NCBI GenBank assembly: GCA_030154105.1
Contig: JASKKP010000023.1
Location: 1-34,304, forward strand
Origin: Bacillota bacterium
GTDB lineage: Bacteria > Bacillota > DTU030 > DUMP01
Direction: 5' to 3'
Length of the DNA stretch: 34,304 bases
Made by a program: the position numbers and the translations under genes. Positions 16,142-24,197 of this stretch are shown one piece after another (within the stretch, counting starts at the first letter, position 1; each line of letters starts with the position of its first letter). A model generated the notes under the pieces. The model saw only the letters and a list, made by a program, of their open reading frames with translations. It did no database searches and was not told the DNA's origin.

Positions 16142-17059
16142 TCAGCCGGCAGCATGCCGCAGGCTCTTGGCGTTAAAGGTGGTTAGAAAGTTCTGGAATT
16201 CCTCTAAAGCCCTATTAGGAAGGGACTGTTTATGTCTTACCAGGAAAAGATCGCGCTTAAGGTTTAATCCCTCTACATAGACTTGGCGCACCTGCCCTAA
16301 AGCCAAGGCCCTATCGGCGGCCCAGCGGGAGACCACCGAAATACCCAGGCCGGCCTCTACCGCCGTAAGGATGGCCTCCGTGCTCCCAAGTTCCATAACG
16401 ACCTTAAGGTCCGCGAGGTCAATCCCGATTTCCTTTAGACGCTGCGCCAAAACCTCCCGCGTCCCTGATCCTTTTTCCCGTAAGATGAAGTTCTCCGCCA
16501 GAAGGCTGGAAGGAGCAACGCGGGCGCGAGAAGGCCAGGCATGGCCCGGCGGCACAATGACGATTAGCTCATCCTCCATAACCTTGGTAGCCACAAGTTG
16601 ACCCTGCGGGGCAATAGCCCCAACGATTCCCAGGTCCAAGCGCTGCTCGAGAACTTTTTTCCTGATCTCCTCCGAGTCACCGATTTCCAGGCTGACCTGC
16701 ACCTCAGGGAATTTTTCTTTGAACGCGCCGATGAGGTGAGGAAGAATGTATTCGCCGGGGATGGTGCTCGCCCCTACCAACAGGCGGCCGCGCACGTGCT
16801 GGGAAAGCTGGCTTACCTTGTACTCCGTTTCCGCAAGGAGTTTCAGCACCTGGCGCGCAAATTCCCAGACCAGACGGCCTTCTTCGGTAAGCTCGGCCCT
16901 CTTTCCAGAGCGGTCCACTAGGCGGGCACCGAAATGCTCTTCCAAGGAGTGGATCTGGAAACTTACGGCCGGCTGGGTAAGGAAGAGTTTTTCCGCAGCC
17001 AGCGAGAAACTCTTGCATTCCGCCAGAGCAACCAGCGTGCGTAGCTGATTTATATTCAT
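16142..17059 (-). CDS. LysR-family regulator, selenium-metabolism associated
   Basis: 305 aa. The N-terminal winged helix-turn-helix (residues about 1-60: MNINQLRTLVALAECKSFS, then AAEKLFLTQPAVSFQIHSLE) is classic LysR. The rest is a periplasmic-binding-like effector domain (GASTIPGEYILPHLIGAFKE and later motifs). A distinct LysR group is found next to selD and yedF in anaerobes, and this gene fits by context; the effector is unknown. The ATG at 17059 follows GGAGGG by six bases; an in-frame TTG at 17065 touches that site and is unlikely. Its stop is 13 bp before the true selD start, so the two are probably cotranscribed. Confidence 0.9.
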   Translation of the reverse strand: MNINQLRTLVALAECKSFSLAAEKLFLTQPAVSFQIHSLEEHFGARLVDRSGKRAELTEEGRLVWEFARQVLKLLAETEYKVSQLSQHVRGRLLVGASTIPGEYILPHLIGAFKEKFPEVQVSLEIGDSEEIRKKVLEQRLDLGIVGAIAPQGQLVATKVMEDELIVIVPPGHAWPSRARVAPSSLLAENFILREKGSGTREVLAQRLKEIGIDLADLKVVMELGSTEAILTAVEAGLGISVVSRWAADRALALGQVRQVYVEGLNLKRDLFLVRHKQSLPNRALEEFQNFLTTFNAKSLRHAAG

Positions 17060-17124
17060 CCGCAACCCTCCAGCGCCTCAAAACCCTCGCGGTACCTTCT
17101 TTCGACACTGAAGGGATGAAACCC

Positions 17125-17139
17125 TGCTCAAAATGAGCA
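17125..17139. promoter_or_regulatory. Inverted repeat upstream of the LysR gene, candidate operator
   Basis: TGCTCA-AAA-TGAGCA, a perfect 6-bp inverted repeat 66-80 bp upstream of the LysR start. LysR proteins often bind dyad sites at such distances and control their own operon. Binding here is inferred from position and symmetry only. Confidence 0.35.
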
Positions 17140-17199
17140 AAAGGCCAAATCTTGCTTAAGAGAATTCTAATAAATAGCTACATGCTCTAGGGAAAGAGG

Positions 17200-17690
17200 C
17201 AAACCCCCAACCGCACCGTCAAGGGCAGCAAAAGAAGAGCCTGTAGTGACCTACGCTGCAGCTGTTACAGATCCCTACATAGCCCAAGGCAGCCTTTCGA
17301 CTACCGAGGACCATTACAGAACCTGTAACAACCTGTGCTCGACCCGGCGAAATACCTGAGAAGCTCAGATTCCTCTCTCGAGGAACCCTGAACCTCGAGC
17401 CTTTCCACTACAGGTGAAAAAACATGCGGCACTTCGCCGGATCTTAGCTCGACCGGCAGGCATCCCCTTTGACCCTGCGGCAATCCTTCGGACTGCCGGA
17501 GAGCCTTAGGGAACACCGGCCAGTCTGCCCGCCGGCTAACGCCGGGCCCTTTGCCCGGCGTTAACCTTTGGCCGACCACTGCAGAGCGAACCCGCCCTGC
17601 AGCAGTCTGGGCTCAGCCACTACAGACCCTTCGTTCATTATTTTGTCCCGCCTTACAATCATTATGCACACGTAAAAACTTTTTTGAGTA
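17200..17690. other. Gene-free stretch with dense direct and inverted repeats, possible structured RNA
   Basis: About 710 bp separate phoA and the LysR gene. I see no credible protein; the frames at 17301-17579 and 17561-17758 match nothing I know. The motif CCAYTRCAGR occurs at 17311, 17405, 17577 and 17617, and an inverted copy CTGTAGTGACC at 17241. A strong hairpin TAACGCCGGG/CCCGGCGTTA lies at 17537-17562. A terminator-like hairpin closes the stretch at 17699-17727. It could be a long leader of the selenium operon (minus strand) or an independent RNA on either strand. I could not match it to tmRNA, RNase P RNA or 6S RNA features. Confidence 0.4.
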
Positions 17691-17698
17691 ACAACAGC

Positions 17699-17737
17699 AC
17701 CCCTGCCTTCGAGGCACGGGTGCCGCTTTTTGGTTGG
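17699..17737. terminator. Terminator downstream of phoA, possibly bidirectional
   Basis: GCACCCCTGCCT pairs with AGGCACGGGTGC, with one mismatch, around a TCG loop (17699-17727). On the minus strand it lies 46 bp past the phoA stop with a weak TGTTGTT tail. On the plus strand it is followed by CGCTTTTTGG, a stronger tail, which would fit a plus-strand RNA from the repeat-rich stretch to the left. Confidence 0.6.
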
Positions 17738-17772
17738 GCCCTGGTTTTGTATTACCAAAGGGAGACAAGCTT

Positions 17773-19128
17773 CTATTTCTGGAAGCCGTAGGCCTTATAC
17801 ATCAACTTATTGAGATCGGTGTTATCCAAATGCTTTGCGAACTCTTCAGCGTACGGACCATAAGCCATGACCGGTACGTCATTTCCGGTATGGCCGCCAG
17901 AGGTCCAGCCGGCGTAAGCCCGGCGGCTTACAATGTCCGCGGCGGCATTAGCTGCGGCGTAGGGGTTGGTCTCTTTCACTTTGAAGGCACTTAGCAGGGT
18001 AATGCGTTCGTCAAGGGTGAGGTCATTAATGCCGACGTACTCCGCGAAGATGTCTTTGTAATTATCCGCGGTCAGTTTAGCGGCAATGACATCTTCGAAA
18101 GAGTTCTTTTGCCCCTTAAAAGCTGCAGGATTGAAGTTGTATTCGCCGTAGCCGCCGATGGAGAGGCCACCGGTTTCGTGGTCAGCCGTGACGATCACTA
18201 GGGTGTCCTTGCGGTTTTTGGCGTAATCTAAGGCTACTTTTACCGCTTCGTCAAAGGCAAGGACATCTTTGGCGACGGTGGCAGTGTCATGGCCGTGGGA
18301 GGCATGGTCAATGCGGCCACCTTCTACCATCAGGAAGAAACCGTCTTTGTCCTTGCTTAACAGCTCGATGGCTTTTTTTGTCATCTCCGCAAGGCTCGGT
18401 TCTTTAGCCGGATCCCGGTCAATCTCATAGCTGAGATGACTGCTTTTGAACAGCCCAAGAACTTTATCGCCGGAGACCTTCTGTAAATCCTCTTTCGTTT
18501 CGATGAACTTATAGCCCATTTTCTTGGCTTCTTCGATAAGGTTTTTGCCGTCTTCGCGCTTGCCACCTAGGTCTTTCGGCAGGAAGTGCCGCTTCCCGCC
18601 GCCAAAGAGGACGTTAACCTTATGGTTCAGCATATCGACCGCGATTTCATTTTCCGCATCCCGATCCGCGTTATGGGCGGCGAAGGCGGCCGGCGTGGCA
18701 TGGGTGATACGGGTGGTGGTCACAAGTCCCGTAGCTTTCCCTTTTTCCTGGGCGGTTTCTAAAATTGTCTTCACCGGTTGTTTGTTGACATCCACACTGA
18801 TGGCGGCATTGTATGTTTTCACACCGGTGGCGATGGCCGTAGCGGCGGCAGCCGAGTCAGTCACCCATTTTTCCACCGGGTCGTTGGGATAAGTGGAAAC
18901 GGTTCCGTTATACGTGAAGCTGTCCATCGTTAGCGCGCCGCCCTTGACAATACGGCCTAAAGTCATGTGTCCATAACCCATGCCGTCACCGATGAGCAAG
19001 ATCACATTTTTGGCTGGCGCGGAGGGCGTAGCTGCCTGGACAGCGGGTAAAACAGCGGTCAGGGTCAAAGAAACAACTGTCAGCAGTATCACCAGTAAGC
19101 CGACACTTCTCTTCGCCGAGAACCTCAC
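17773..19128 (-). CDS. phoA: Secreted alkaline phosphatase
   Basis: 451 aa. An N-terminal signal peptide (residues 1-32: basic start, hydrophobic core, cleavage near VQA-AT) sends it out of the cell. The metal and active-site motifs of the PhoA family are present: IGDGMGYGH (metal Asp48), TDSAAAA with nucleophile Ser92, VEGGRIDHASHGHD (268-281), TADHETGG (314-321), and SGGHTGNDVPV for the last zinc histidine. It releases phosphate from organic esters. GTG start at 19128 behind AGGAGGG. It follows the pst genes in the same direction and has its own promoter with a partial Pho box, so it should respond to phosphate starvation. Confidence 0.95.
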   Translation of the reverse strand: MRFSAKRSVGLLVILLTVVSLTLTAVLPAVQAATPSAPAKNVILLIGDGMGYGHMTLGRIVKGGALTMDSFTYNGTVSTYPNDPVEKWVTDSAAAATAIATGVKTYNAAISVDVNKQPVKTILETAQEKGKATGLVTTTRITHATPAAFAAHNADRDAENEIAVDMLNHKVNVLFGGGKRHFLPKDLGGKREDGKNLIEEAKKMGYKFIETKEDLQKVSGDKVLGLFKSSHLSYEIDRDPAKEPSLAEMTKKAIELLSKDKDGFFLMVEGGRIDHASHGHDTATVAKDVLAFDEAVKVALDYAKNRKDTLVIVTADHETGGLSIGGYGEYNFNPAAFKGQKNSFEDVIAAKLTADNYKDIFAEYVGINDLTLDERITLLSAFKVKETNPYAAANAAADIVSRRAYAGWTSGGHTGNDVPVMAYGPYAEEFAKHLDNTDLNKLMYKAYGFQK

Positions 19129-19157
19129 GGCAATCCCTCCTAAGGCGTTTTGCCTTC

Positions 19158-19200
19158 ATTGTACACGCTTGATTTTAGGAGAGTATTAAGCCAAGCTTAA
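19158..19200 (-). promoter_or_regulatory. phoA promoter with candidate Pho box
   Basis: Minus-strand hexamers TTAAGC, TTAATA and CTAAAA sit at 11-bp intervals (19173-19200), resembling degenerate TT(A/C/T)ACA PhoP repeats. A TACAAT -10 box lies at 19158-19163. It is weaker than the pstS box. Confidence 0.55.
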
Positions 19201-19236
19201 TTCTTTGTTAGAAGCGGGGACCATACCCCTGAGCAC

Positions 19237-20079
19237 CTAGCGCAGAAGCCGCATTATGTGGCGGCGGGTAAGCCAGGTAGTCAGGAGGTTTACACCTAGA
19301 ACAGTTATTACGAGTACCGCTGCCGTTCCAAAGGCCATGTCCATGGCCCCCACCTCCATCGCCACCAGGTATAGGTGAATGGCCATGGTACGGGCCGGTT
19401 CAAAGATGCTGCGCGGTAGGCGGAGTGACCCGCCTAACGTAAGGAGCAGCGCTGCCGTCTCCCCCACCACCCGGCCAATGCTTAAGATCACCCCGGTGAG
19501 TATCCCGGGGGCGGCAGCAGGAAGCACCACCCGTACCACGGTCTGCCAGCGCGTCGCCCCCAGAGCCAGGCTGCCTTCACGGTACTCCTGCGGCACCGCC
19601 CGTAGTGCTTCTTCAGAAGTGCGGATGAGGGTAGGTAGCACCATGCACGCAGCAGTGAACGCTCCAGAGAGGATGGACCAGCCGTGGGTGACCGGTTTTA
19701 AGGCAACGACAAACAAGGCATACCCAAAGAGACCGAACACAATCGAAGGCACGGCGGCCAGCGCGTCGATGCCGAAACGAACCAAGCTGGTAAACCACCC
19801 GTCATGCGTATACTCCGCCAGGTAAATTCCGGCTCCGATACCTAGGGGAGCAGCCAGAATTAGGCTCGCGGCCACAAAATACAGCGTGCCGACGATAGAG
19901 CTAAAAATCCCCCCACTCCGCCCCATCTCGGTTGGTTCTTTCGTGAGAAACTCCCAGCTGACCTGGGGCAGCCCTTGAACAAGGATGTAACCCAGGATTA
20001 CCGTGAGAATAAGCACCGTCAGGCTGGCTGCGCCCCAGAGCAGGGTAAAAGCTAGCTTCTGGGCTTGTTGCTGGCTCAC
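19237..20079 (-). CDS. pstA: Phosphate ABC transporter permease PstA
   Basis: 280 aa with six predicted membrane segments. The conserved cytoplasmic EAA loop that contacts the ATPase is visible as SEEALRAVPQEYREGSLALG, then TRWQTVVRVVLPAAAPGILTG. It forms the membrane channel for phosphate with PstC. The GTG start at 20079 overlaps the pstC stop (GTGA). The gene expected next, pstB, is absent: 108 bp after pstA comes phoA. Confidence 0.95.
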   Translation of the reverse strand: MSQQQAQKLAFTLLWGAASLTVLILTVILGYILVQGLPQVSWEFLTKEPTEMGRSGGIFSSIVGTLYFVAASLILAAPLGIGAGIYLAEYTHDGWFTSLVRFGIDALAAVPSIVFGLFGYALFVVALKPVTHGWSILSGAFTAACMVLPTLIRTSEEALRAVPQEYREGSLALGATRWQTVVRVVLPAAAPGILTGVILSIGRVVGETAALLLTLGGSLRLPRSIFEPARTMAIHLYLVAMEVGAMDMAFGTAAVLVITVLGVNLLTTWLTRRHIMRLLR

Positions 20080-20972
20080 CCGCGTTTCACCCGCCTTCGA
20101 CTAACCAGAAGCGCCGCCAGGTTTACGACCATGGTCAGGCCGAAGAGCACCACCCCGGTGGCGTACAGGGCCTGACTATGTGCTCCAGGGCCGGCATACG
20201 GCATCTCCAGGGCAATGTTGCTGGTGAGGGTGCGTACAGGAGAAAAGAGCGATTGAGGTAGAACTGGTGTGTTACCCGCCACCATGATGACCGCCATGGT
20301 TTCACCAATGGCCCGCCCCATCGCCAGGACTATGGCGGCCACGATTCCGGGCCGGGCCGCGGGCAGAAGCACGCAGGCGATGGTTTGCCAATGCGTGGCC
20401 CCTAACGCCAGGGAACCTTCCTTATACTCTAAGGGCTGCGCGCGCAGTACGTCCTCGGCGATGTTGATGATGGTCGGTAGGATCATGATGCCCAGCACCA
20501 GCCCGGCAGCCAGCACACTGTAGCCGGCCCGGAATTGCGGGTCAAGCGATGCTCCCAGCCAGGTCTGCGCCAGCGCCCGGATAATCGGGACCAGCATGGT
20601 CATGCCGAAAAGACCGTACACTACCGAAGGGATACCGGCCAAGAGCTCCACTGCCGGCCGAACTAAGCGCTCGGCACGCGGCGGTGCTATCTCGGCCAAG
20701 AAGATGGCCGTTGCCAAACCAAGTGGTACCCCAACCGCCAGGGCCACCGCCGTTACGGCGATGCTACCCACAATCATCGGGAAGATGCCAAAAACGCCCT
20801 GAAGCGGCCGCCATTCGTGCCCCAAGAGAAAGTTCAGCAGCCCCGTCCGCTCAAAGGCCGGGAGGCCCTCAATTAAGATAAAGGTTCCGATAAGCACGAT
20901 GATCACCACGGCGATAAGCGCCGCGAGGAAGAGGGCAACCTCGCTCCCGCGCTCAAAAACGGCTCTACGCAT
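20076..20972 (-). CDS. pstC: Phosphate ABC transporter permease PstC
   Basis: 298 aa, N-terminal helix from about residue 10, then five more membrane segments. The EAA loop reads AEDVLRAQPLEYKEGSLALG, then THWQTIACVLLPAARPGIVAA, parallel to PstA. The ATG at 20972 (MRRAVFERGSEV) has GAGGGGGG upstream; the longer frame to 21023 runs into a terminator-like hairpin and is unlikely. It lies about 95 bp after pstS. Confidence 0.95.
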   Translation of the reverse strand: MRRAVFERGSEVALFLAALIAVVIIVLIGTFILIEGLPAFERTGLLNFLLGHEWRPLQGVFGIFPMIVGSIAVTAVALAVGVPLGLATAIFLAEIAPPRAERLVRPAVELLAGIPSVVYGLFGMTMLVPIIRALAQTWLGASLDPQFRAGYSVLAAGLVLGIMILPTIINIAEDVLRAQPLEYKEGSLALGATHWQTIACVLLPAARPGIVAAIVLAMGRAIGETMAVIMVAGNTPVLPQSLFSPVRTLTSNIALEMPYAGPGAHSQALYATGVVLFGLTMVVNLAALLVSRRRVKRG

Positions 20973-20989
20973 ACATACCCCCCTCGCCG

Positions 20990-21026
20990 CTGGAAAATAA
21001 AAGGCTGGGGGTGGCATGGCCACCCC
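20990..21026 (-). terminator. Hairpin between pstS and pstC, likely attenuator
   Basis: A perfect 8-bp stem GGGGTGGC/GCCACCCC with a 3-base loop (21008-21026) is followed, after CAGCC, by TTTTATTTT on the minus strand. Such a partial terminator would make the binding protein PstS more abundant than the permeases, as is common in pst operons. Confidence 0.65.
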
Positions 21027-21067
21027 AAAGGAGGTAAGGCAGGCAGGTAACCGAATAAAGAACTCAA

Positions 21068-21946
21068 TTACTTAACAGTGATGTACTCTTTGCCTACGAT
21101 CTGCTGTCCTTCCGGGCTGAGCACGAAGTCGATGTAGGCCTTTACCACACCCTCCGGCTGCTTCTGGGTGAGGTACAGGAAGGGACGAGAGAGCTTGTAC
21201 TTGCCGGCCTTAACGTTGTCCACGTTGGCCTCGACGCCCTCGATTTTAACGGCTTTCACCTCGTTATTCAGGTAACCGAAGGAAAGGAAGCCGATGGCGT
21301 TGGGATCTCCGGCTACCGCCGTGCGCATGGCACCGTTGGAGTTCTGCTGCAGGGCCTTATCAGTGATCTTGGCGCCCTCGCCCAGCACAAGTTCCGTGAA
21401 GGCTCCCAGCGTCCCCGAACCGTCTTCACGCCGGAACACGGTGATAGGAGCGTCTTTGCCGCCGACCTGTTTCCAGTTGGTGATCTTGCCGGTGAAGATG
21501 TCTTTTACCTGGGCCAGGGTAAGACCATCGACCTTGTTGCTGGGATGCACCACCACGGCGATGCCATCGATCGCGATCTGGTGCTCTACCACCGTACCTT
21601 TTTCCTCAGGCTTAAGGGCGCGGGAAGAAGCACCGATGTCCGCCGTGCCGTTCTGCGCTGCCTTGATGCCAGCGCCAGAACCACCGCCCGCCACGTTGAT
21701 GGTTACGCCCGGGTTCTTGGTCATGAAAGCCTTGGCTAGTTCCTCGGAAAGCGGCTGAACGGAAGTTGACCCGGCAATCTGGATAGAACCGGAGAGACCC
21801 TGCGGCTGCTGGGGCTGGGCTGGCTGCTGTGGCTCAGCCGGCTTGGCAGGCTCGGCGGGCTTCTTCGGCGCGCAACCCGCGAGGAGCCCGAGCACGAGAG
21901 CCACTGCAAGCAGCACGGTCAACCAGCGCATCCTTTGAATCCCCAT
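21068..21946 (-). CDS. pstS: Phosphate-binding lipoprotein PstS
   Basis: 292 aa. A lipoprotein signal peptide ends in LLAGC with the lipidated Cys25, followed by a proline/glutamine-rich linker (about 28-50). The binding domain starts IQIAGSTSVQPLSEELAKAF and contains the phosphate-contacting GGGSGAG and RREDGSGT segments. It captures phosphate at the cell surface and passes it to PstC/PstA. The ATG at 21946 follows AAGGGAGGG. First gene of the pst operon, behind a very clear Pho box. Confidence 0.97.
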   Translation of the reverse strand: MGIQRMRWLTVLLAVALVLGLLAGCAPKKPAEPAKPAEPQQPAQPQQPQGLSGSIQIAGSTSVQPLSEELAKAFMTKNPGVTINVAGGGSGAGIKAAQNGTADIGASSRALKPEEKGTVVEHQIAIDGIAVVVHPSNKVDGLTLAQVKDIFTGKITNWKQVGGKDAPITVFRREDGSGTLGAFTELVLGEGAKITDKALQQNSNGAMRTAVAGDPNAIGFLSFGYLNNEVKAVKIEGVEANVDNVKAGKYKLSRPFLYLTQKQPEGVVKAYIDFVLSPEGQQIVGKEYITVK

Positions 21947-21990
21947 AAACTGTACCCTCCCTTGGGGCCAAGCCCCATTTTCTGAGAGTA

Positions 21991-22044
21991 ATTATACGGT
22001 GACAGTGTTAAATGACAATTATGGGACTGTTAACCATATGTTAG
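21991..22044 (-). promoter_or_regulatory. pstS promoter with four-hexamer Pho box
   Basis: On the minus strand CTAACA, TTAACA, ATAATT and TTAACA occur with exactly 5-bp gaps (11-bp period, 22006-22044). This is the layout of Bacillus-type PhoP boxes (consensus TT(A/C/T)ACA). A TATAAT -10 box lies at 21991-21996, nine bases past the last hexamer. The adjacent PhoB/PhoP-type regulator is the obvious ligand. Confidence 0.85.
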
Positions 22045-22082
22045 AATTACGTCGACAAGTGGTGATACGAAGCCCTCCCCGC

Positions 22083-22775
22083 CTATTCTACCGGAGGCCG
22101 GAAACGGTAGCCCACACCGCGCACTGTCTCGATAAGCACCGGATGGGCCGGGTCGGCCTCGATTTTCTGCCGCAGGTAGCGCACGTGCACATCTACCGTA
22201 CGTGTATCGGCCGCATATTCGTAACCCCAGACGTGCTCCAGGAGGAACTCGCGCCGTAGCACCTTGCCCGGGTTCCGGAGGAAGGTCTCGAGCAGGGAGA
22301 ATTCCTTGGGAGTGAGGGCCTTGCGTTCGCCGGCCAGGAGCACCTCGTACCGGTCCGGATAAAGCTCCAGGTAGCCGCTCCGTAAAACCGGCGCTTCGTT
22401 TTTCGCGGGAAGGCGGCGCAAGCGTGCCCGGATGCGAGCAATAAGTTCCCGCGGGCTGAAGGGCTTTACTATGTAATCGTCGGCGCCGAGCTCGAGCCCC
22501 AGTACCCGGTCAGCCTCGCTCGCTCGGGCGGTAAGCATGATTACCGGAATGGCCCGGGTCTTTTTCTCTCCTTTAAGAAGCCTGAACACCTCCAGGCCGC
22601 TTAAGCCCGGTAGCATGAGGTCGAGAACGATGAGATCCGGCACCTCGCGCCGCGCTACCTCCAGAGCGGCCGGCCCATCACCGGCCGCCAGCACCCGAAA
22701 GCCTTCCTTTTCCAGGTTAAAGCGCACGAGTTCCACCACATGGGGCTCATCGTCCACTACCAGAATGCGAGCCAT
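22083..22775 (-). CDS. OmpR/PhoB-family response regulator of the phosphate regulon
   Basis: 230 aa. The receiver domain (residues 1-115) has VVDDEP, the phospho-acceptor Asp52 in VLDLMLPG, Thr in MLTAR and Lys in IVKPFSPREL. The C-terminal winged helix (about 130-228) has ALTPKEFSLLETFLRNPGKV and TRTVDVHVRYLRQKIE. It is the PhoB/PhoP type and lies immediately upstream of the Pho box and pstS. No sensor kinase (PhoR) follows, so the partner must lie elsewhere. ATG at 22775. Confidence 0.92.
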   Translation of the reverse strand: MARILVVDDEPHVVELVRFNLEKEGFRVLAAGDGPAALEVARREVPDLIVLDLMLPGLSGLEVFRLLKGEKKTRAIPVIMLTARASEADRVLGLELGADDYIVKPFSPRELIARIRARLRRLPAKNEAPVLRSGYLELYPDRYEVLLAGERKALTPKEFSLLETFLRNPGKVLRREFLLEHVWGYEYAADTRTVDVHVRYLRQKIEADPAHPVLIETVRGVGYRFRPPVE

Positions 22776-22824
22776 CTCTCTTCCACCCTCTTTTAACCCG
22801 CGAAAGCAAAAGCCAGCGCCACCC

Positions 22825-23580
22825 TTAGGAAACAGGGCAGGTACGCTGGCTTAAAAGTCGCTGGCGCCGTTTGAGTTCGGCGAGGTAACTCTTGACCCGC
22901 TCCGCCGAGTAGTTGAGGATCTCTTCGTCGCGGATCCCAGCCGCGTGTGCTACTTCCAGGGCCTGGTCGAAGTTGCCCACGGCCGTGTAGATGTGGGCGT
23001 CGCTGGAGACGATGACCGGTACCTTGTAGCGGTGGATATAGCGGGCAAATAGCTCGCAGCGCGGTCTGCTACCGGAACGGCTGACGGAAAACGAGCTGTT
23101 GTTGATCTCAAGCGCCTTGCCTACGGCCTTGGCCGCCAGTACCACCCGCTCGATGTCCACCGGGAAGTGCGGGTTCCCCGGATGCACAATGGCGTGCACG
23201 TAAGGATTGTACAGCGCGGCGATCATGGCCTGAGTGTTCTCCTCGACGGACCCCCCGTCGTAACCGGTGCCTACGTGAAAGCCCGCCAGCACCAGATCCA
23301 GCCGCTCCAGGAGGTACTCCGGCATATCCAGGGTACCTCGGCTATCGATGATGTTGGCCTCCACGCCGCGCAGGATCTCCACGCCGCAGAGGCTAGGCGG
23401 TATGGCCGTCAGGTTGCCAAAGTGGTACTCGTGCGGCCCGCCCGGCATGTTGATACCGTGGTCGGTCATGCCCAAGAGCTTGATGCCCTTCGCCGCCGCG
23501 GCCTCAGCCATCTCCTTAATTGTGCTGTAGGCGTGCCGGCTGGCCACAGTGTGGGTATGCAGGTCAGCTTCAAAACCCAT
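22825..23580 (-). CDS. PHP-domain phosphatase/hydrolase, YcdX-like
   Basis: 251 aa, one PHP domain. Metal-binding motifs are visible: DLHTHT (His7, His9), GMTDHGINMP, GVEANIID, AIVHPGNP and SSDAHI near the C-terminus. YcdX-type proteins bind three zinc ions and hydrolyse phosphoesters; the natural substrate is not known. ATG 23580 lies behind a GGAGG-type site. It is 49 bp upstream of the response regulator in the same direction and may be cotranscribed, though no functional link to phosphate sensing is shown. Confidence 0.88.
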   Translation of the reverse strand: MGFEADLHTHTVASRHAYSTIKEMAEAAAAKGIKLLGMTDHGINMPGGPHEYHFGNLTAIPPSLCGVEILRGVEANIIDSRGTLDMPEYLLERLDLVLAGFHVGTGYDGGSVEENTQAMIAALYNPYVHAIVHPGNPHFPVDIERVVLAAKAVGKALEINNSSFSVSRSGSRPRCELFARYIHRYKVPVIVSSDAHIYTAVGNFDQALEVAHAAGIRDEEILNYSAERVKSYLAELKRRQRLLSQRTCPVS

Positions 23581-23674
23581 GCTTCTTCCTCCTTTCCAAA
23601 GGCCAGTTGGCTTCTCCCACCTTTAATTGTAGAAATTCCTTGTTAAGATCCCCTAAAAGGGGTGTTAAGTTTAC

Positions 23675-23909
23675 GTAAACGCCCGGGCGTTCACCCGGCA
23701 CCCTGCGGGTAGGCCTGCGAAAAACTTCGGCGCTCGGGCATCCCCCTTCGGCGCCGAGACCTCCCGACGAACGAACTCGGCTCGCTCGGGGCTCAGGCTG
23801 GGCTCGGCCCTTCGGGCGGGAGTCAGCCTTCGCTTTCCCTCGCTCGCCTTCGTTCTTTTCAATGGCGGTACGTAATGCGCCGTGCGGGCGATGGCCCTCG
23901 GCCTCAGTT
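23675..23909. repeat. Interspersed repeat, copy B (upstream of the PHP gene)
   Basis: Matches copy A (6029-6259) in the same orientation, strongest at 23720-23909. Palindromic blocks such as CTCGGCTCGCTCGGGG and GGCTCGGCCCTTCGGGC recur. The minus-strand frame running through it (to 24055) is not supported, because the alignment with copy A needs frame-shifting indels. Like copy A it lies upstream of a minus-strand gene. Confidence 0.8.
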
Positions 23910-23952
23910 ACTGCCAAACAACAGTGGCAGGTACCGTTCTTCAGAGTGGGCG

Positions 23953-23980
23953 AAAAAAAGGCGGGCTCCGTAGGGAGCCC
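23953..23980 (-). terminator. Strong terminator with no gene in front of it
   Basis: GGGCTCC/GGAGCCC stem with a four-base loop (23963-23980), then GCC and seven Ts on the minus strand. No minus-strand gene lies upstream, because the next genes to the right are on the plus strand. It could end a short RNA starting near 24010-24080, or act as a leader terminator for the PHP gene. Confidence 0.65.
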
Positions 23981-24197
23981 AGGTCTATGATAAGAAGGGG
24001 GGTATAGGATAGCTTGTTTAGAATATAGCAGGAGATTGTTAAGGAAATGTTGCAAGTCCTTTACAGTGCGATTAATAAACGCGGAGCATTCCTTACAAAA
24101 GCTGCGCCGCCAAAGCCGCTAGCTCGGCCGGCCCGAGAGGCCCTGGAAGATTCTTCCCTCCGCCCGGCTAAACTCTAGGCACCGAGAACGCTCTCCT

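Noticed and set aside
17301..17579. 92-codon minus-strand frame in the repeat-rich gap
   Set aside because: No recognisable domain, no good ribosome site, and it crosses strong hairpins; more likely an open frame by chance in GC-rich sequence.
17200..17690. tmRNA, RNase P RNA, 6S RNA or CRISPR array in the gap
   Set aside because: No tRNA-like ends or tag peptide, none of the universally conserved RNase P blocks, no 6S-like long imperfect rod, and no regularly spaced identical repeats.
23570..24055. 161-codon minus-strand frame through repeat copy B and a terminator
   Set aside because: It runs across a strong terminator and the repeat and overlaps the PHP gene start; not coding.
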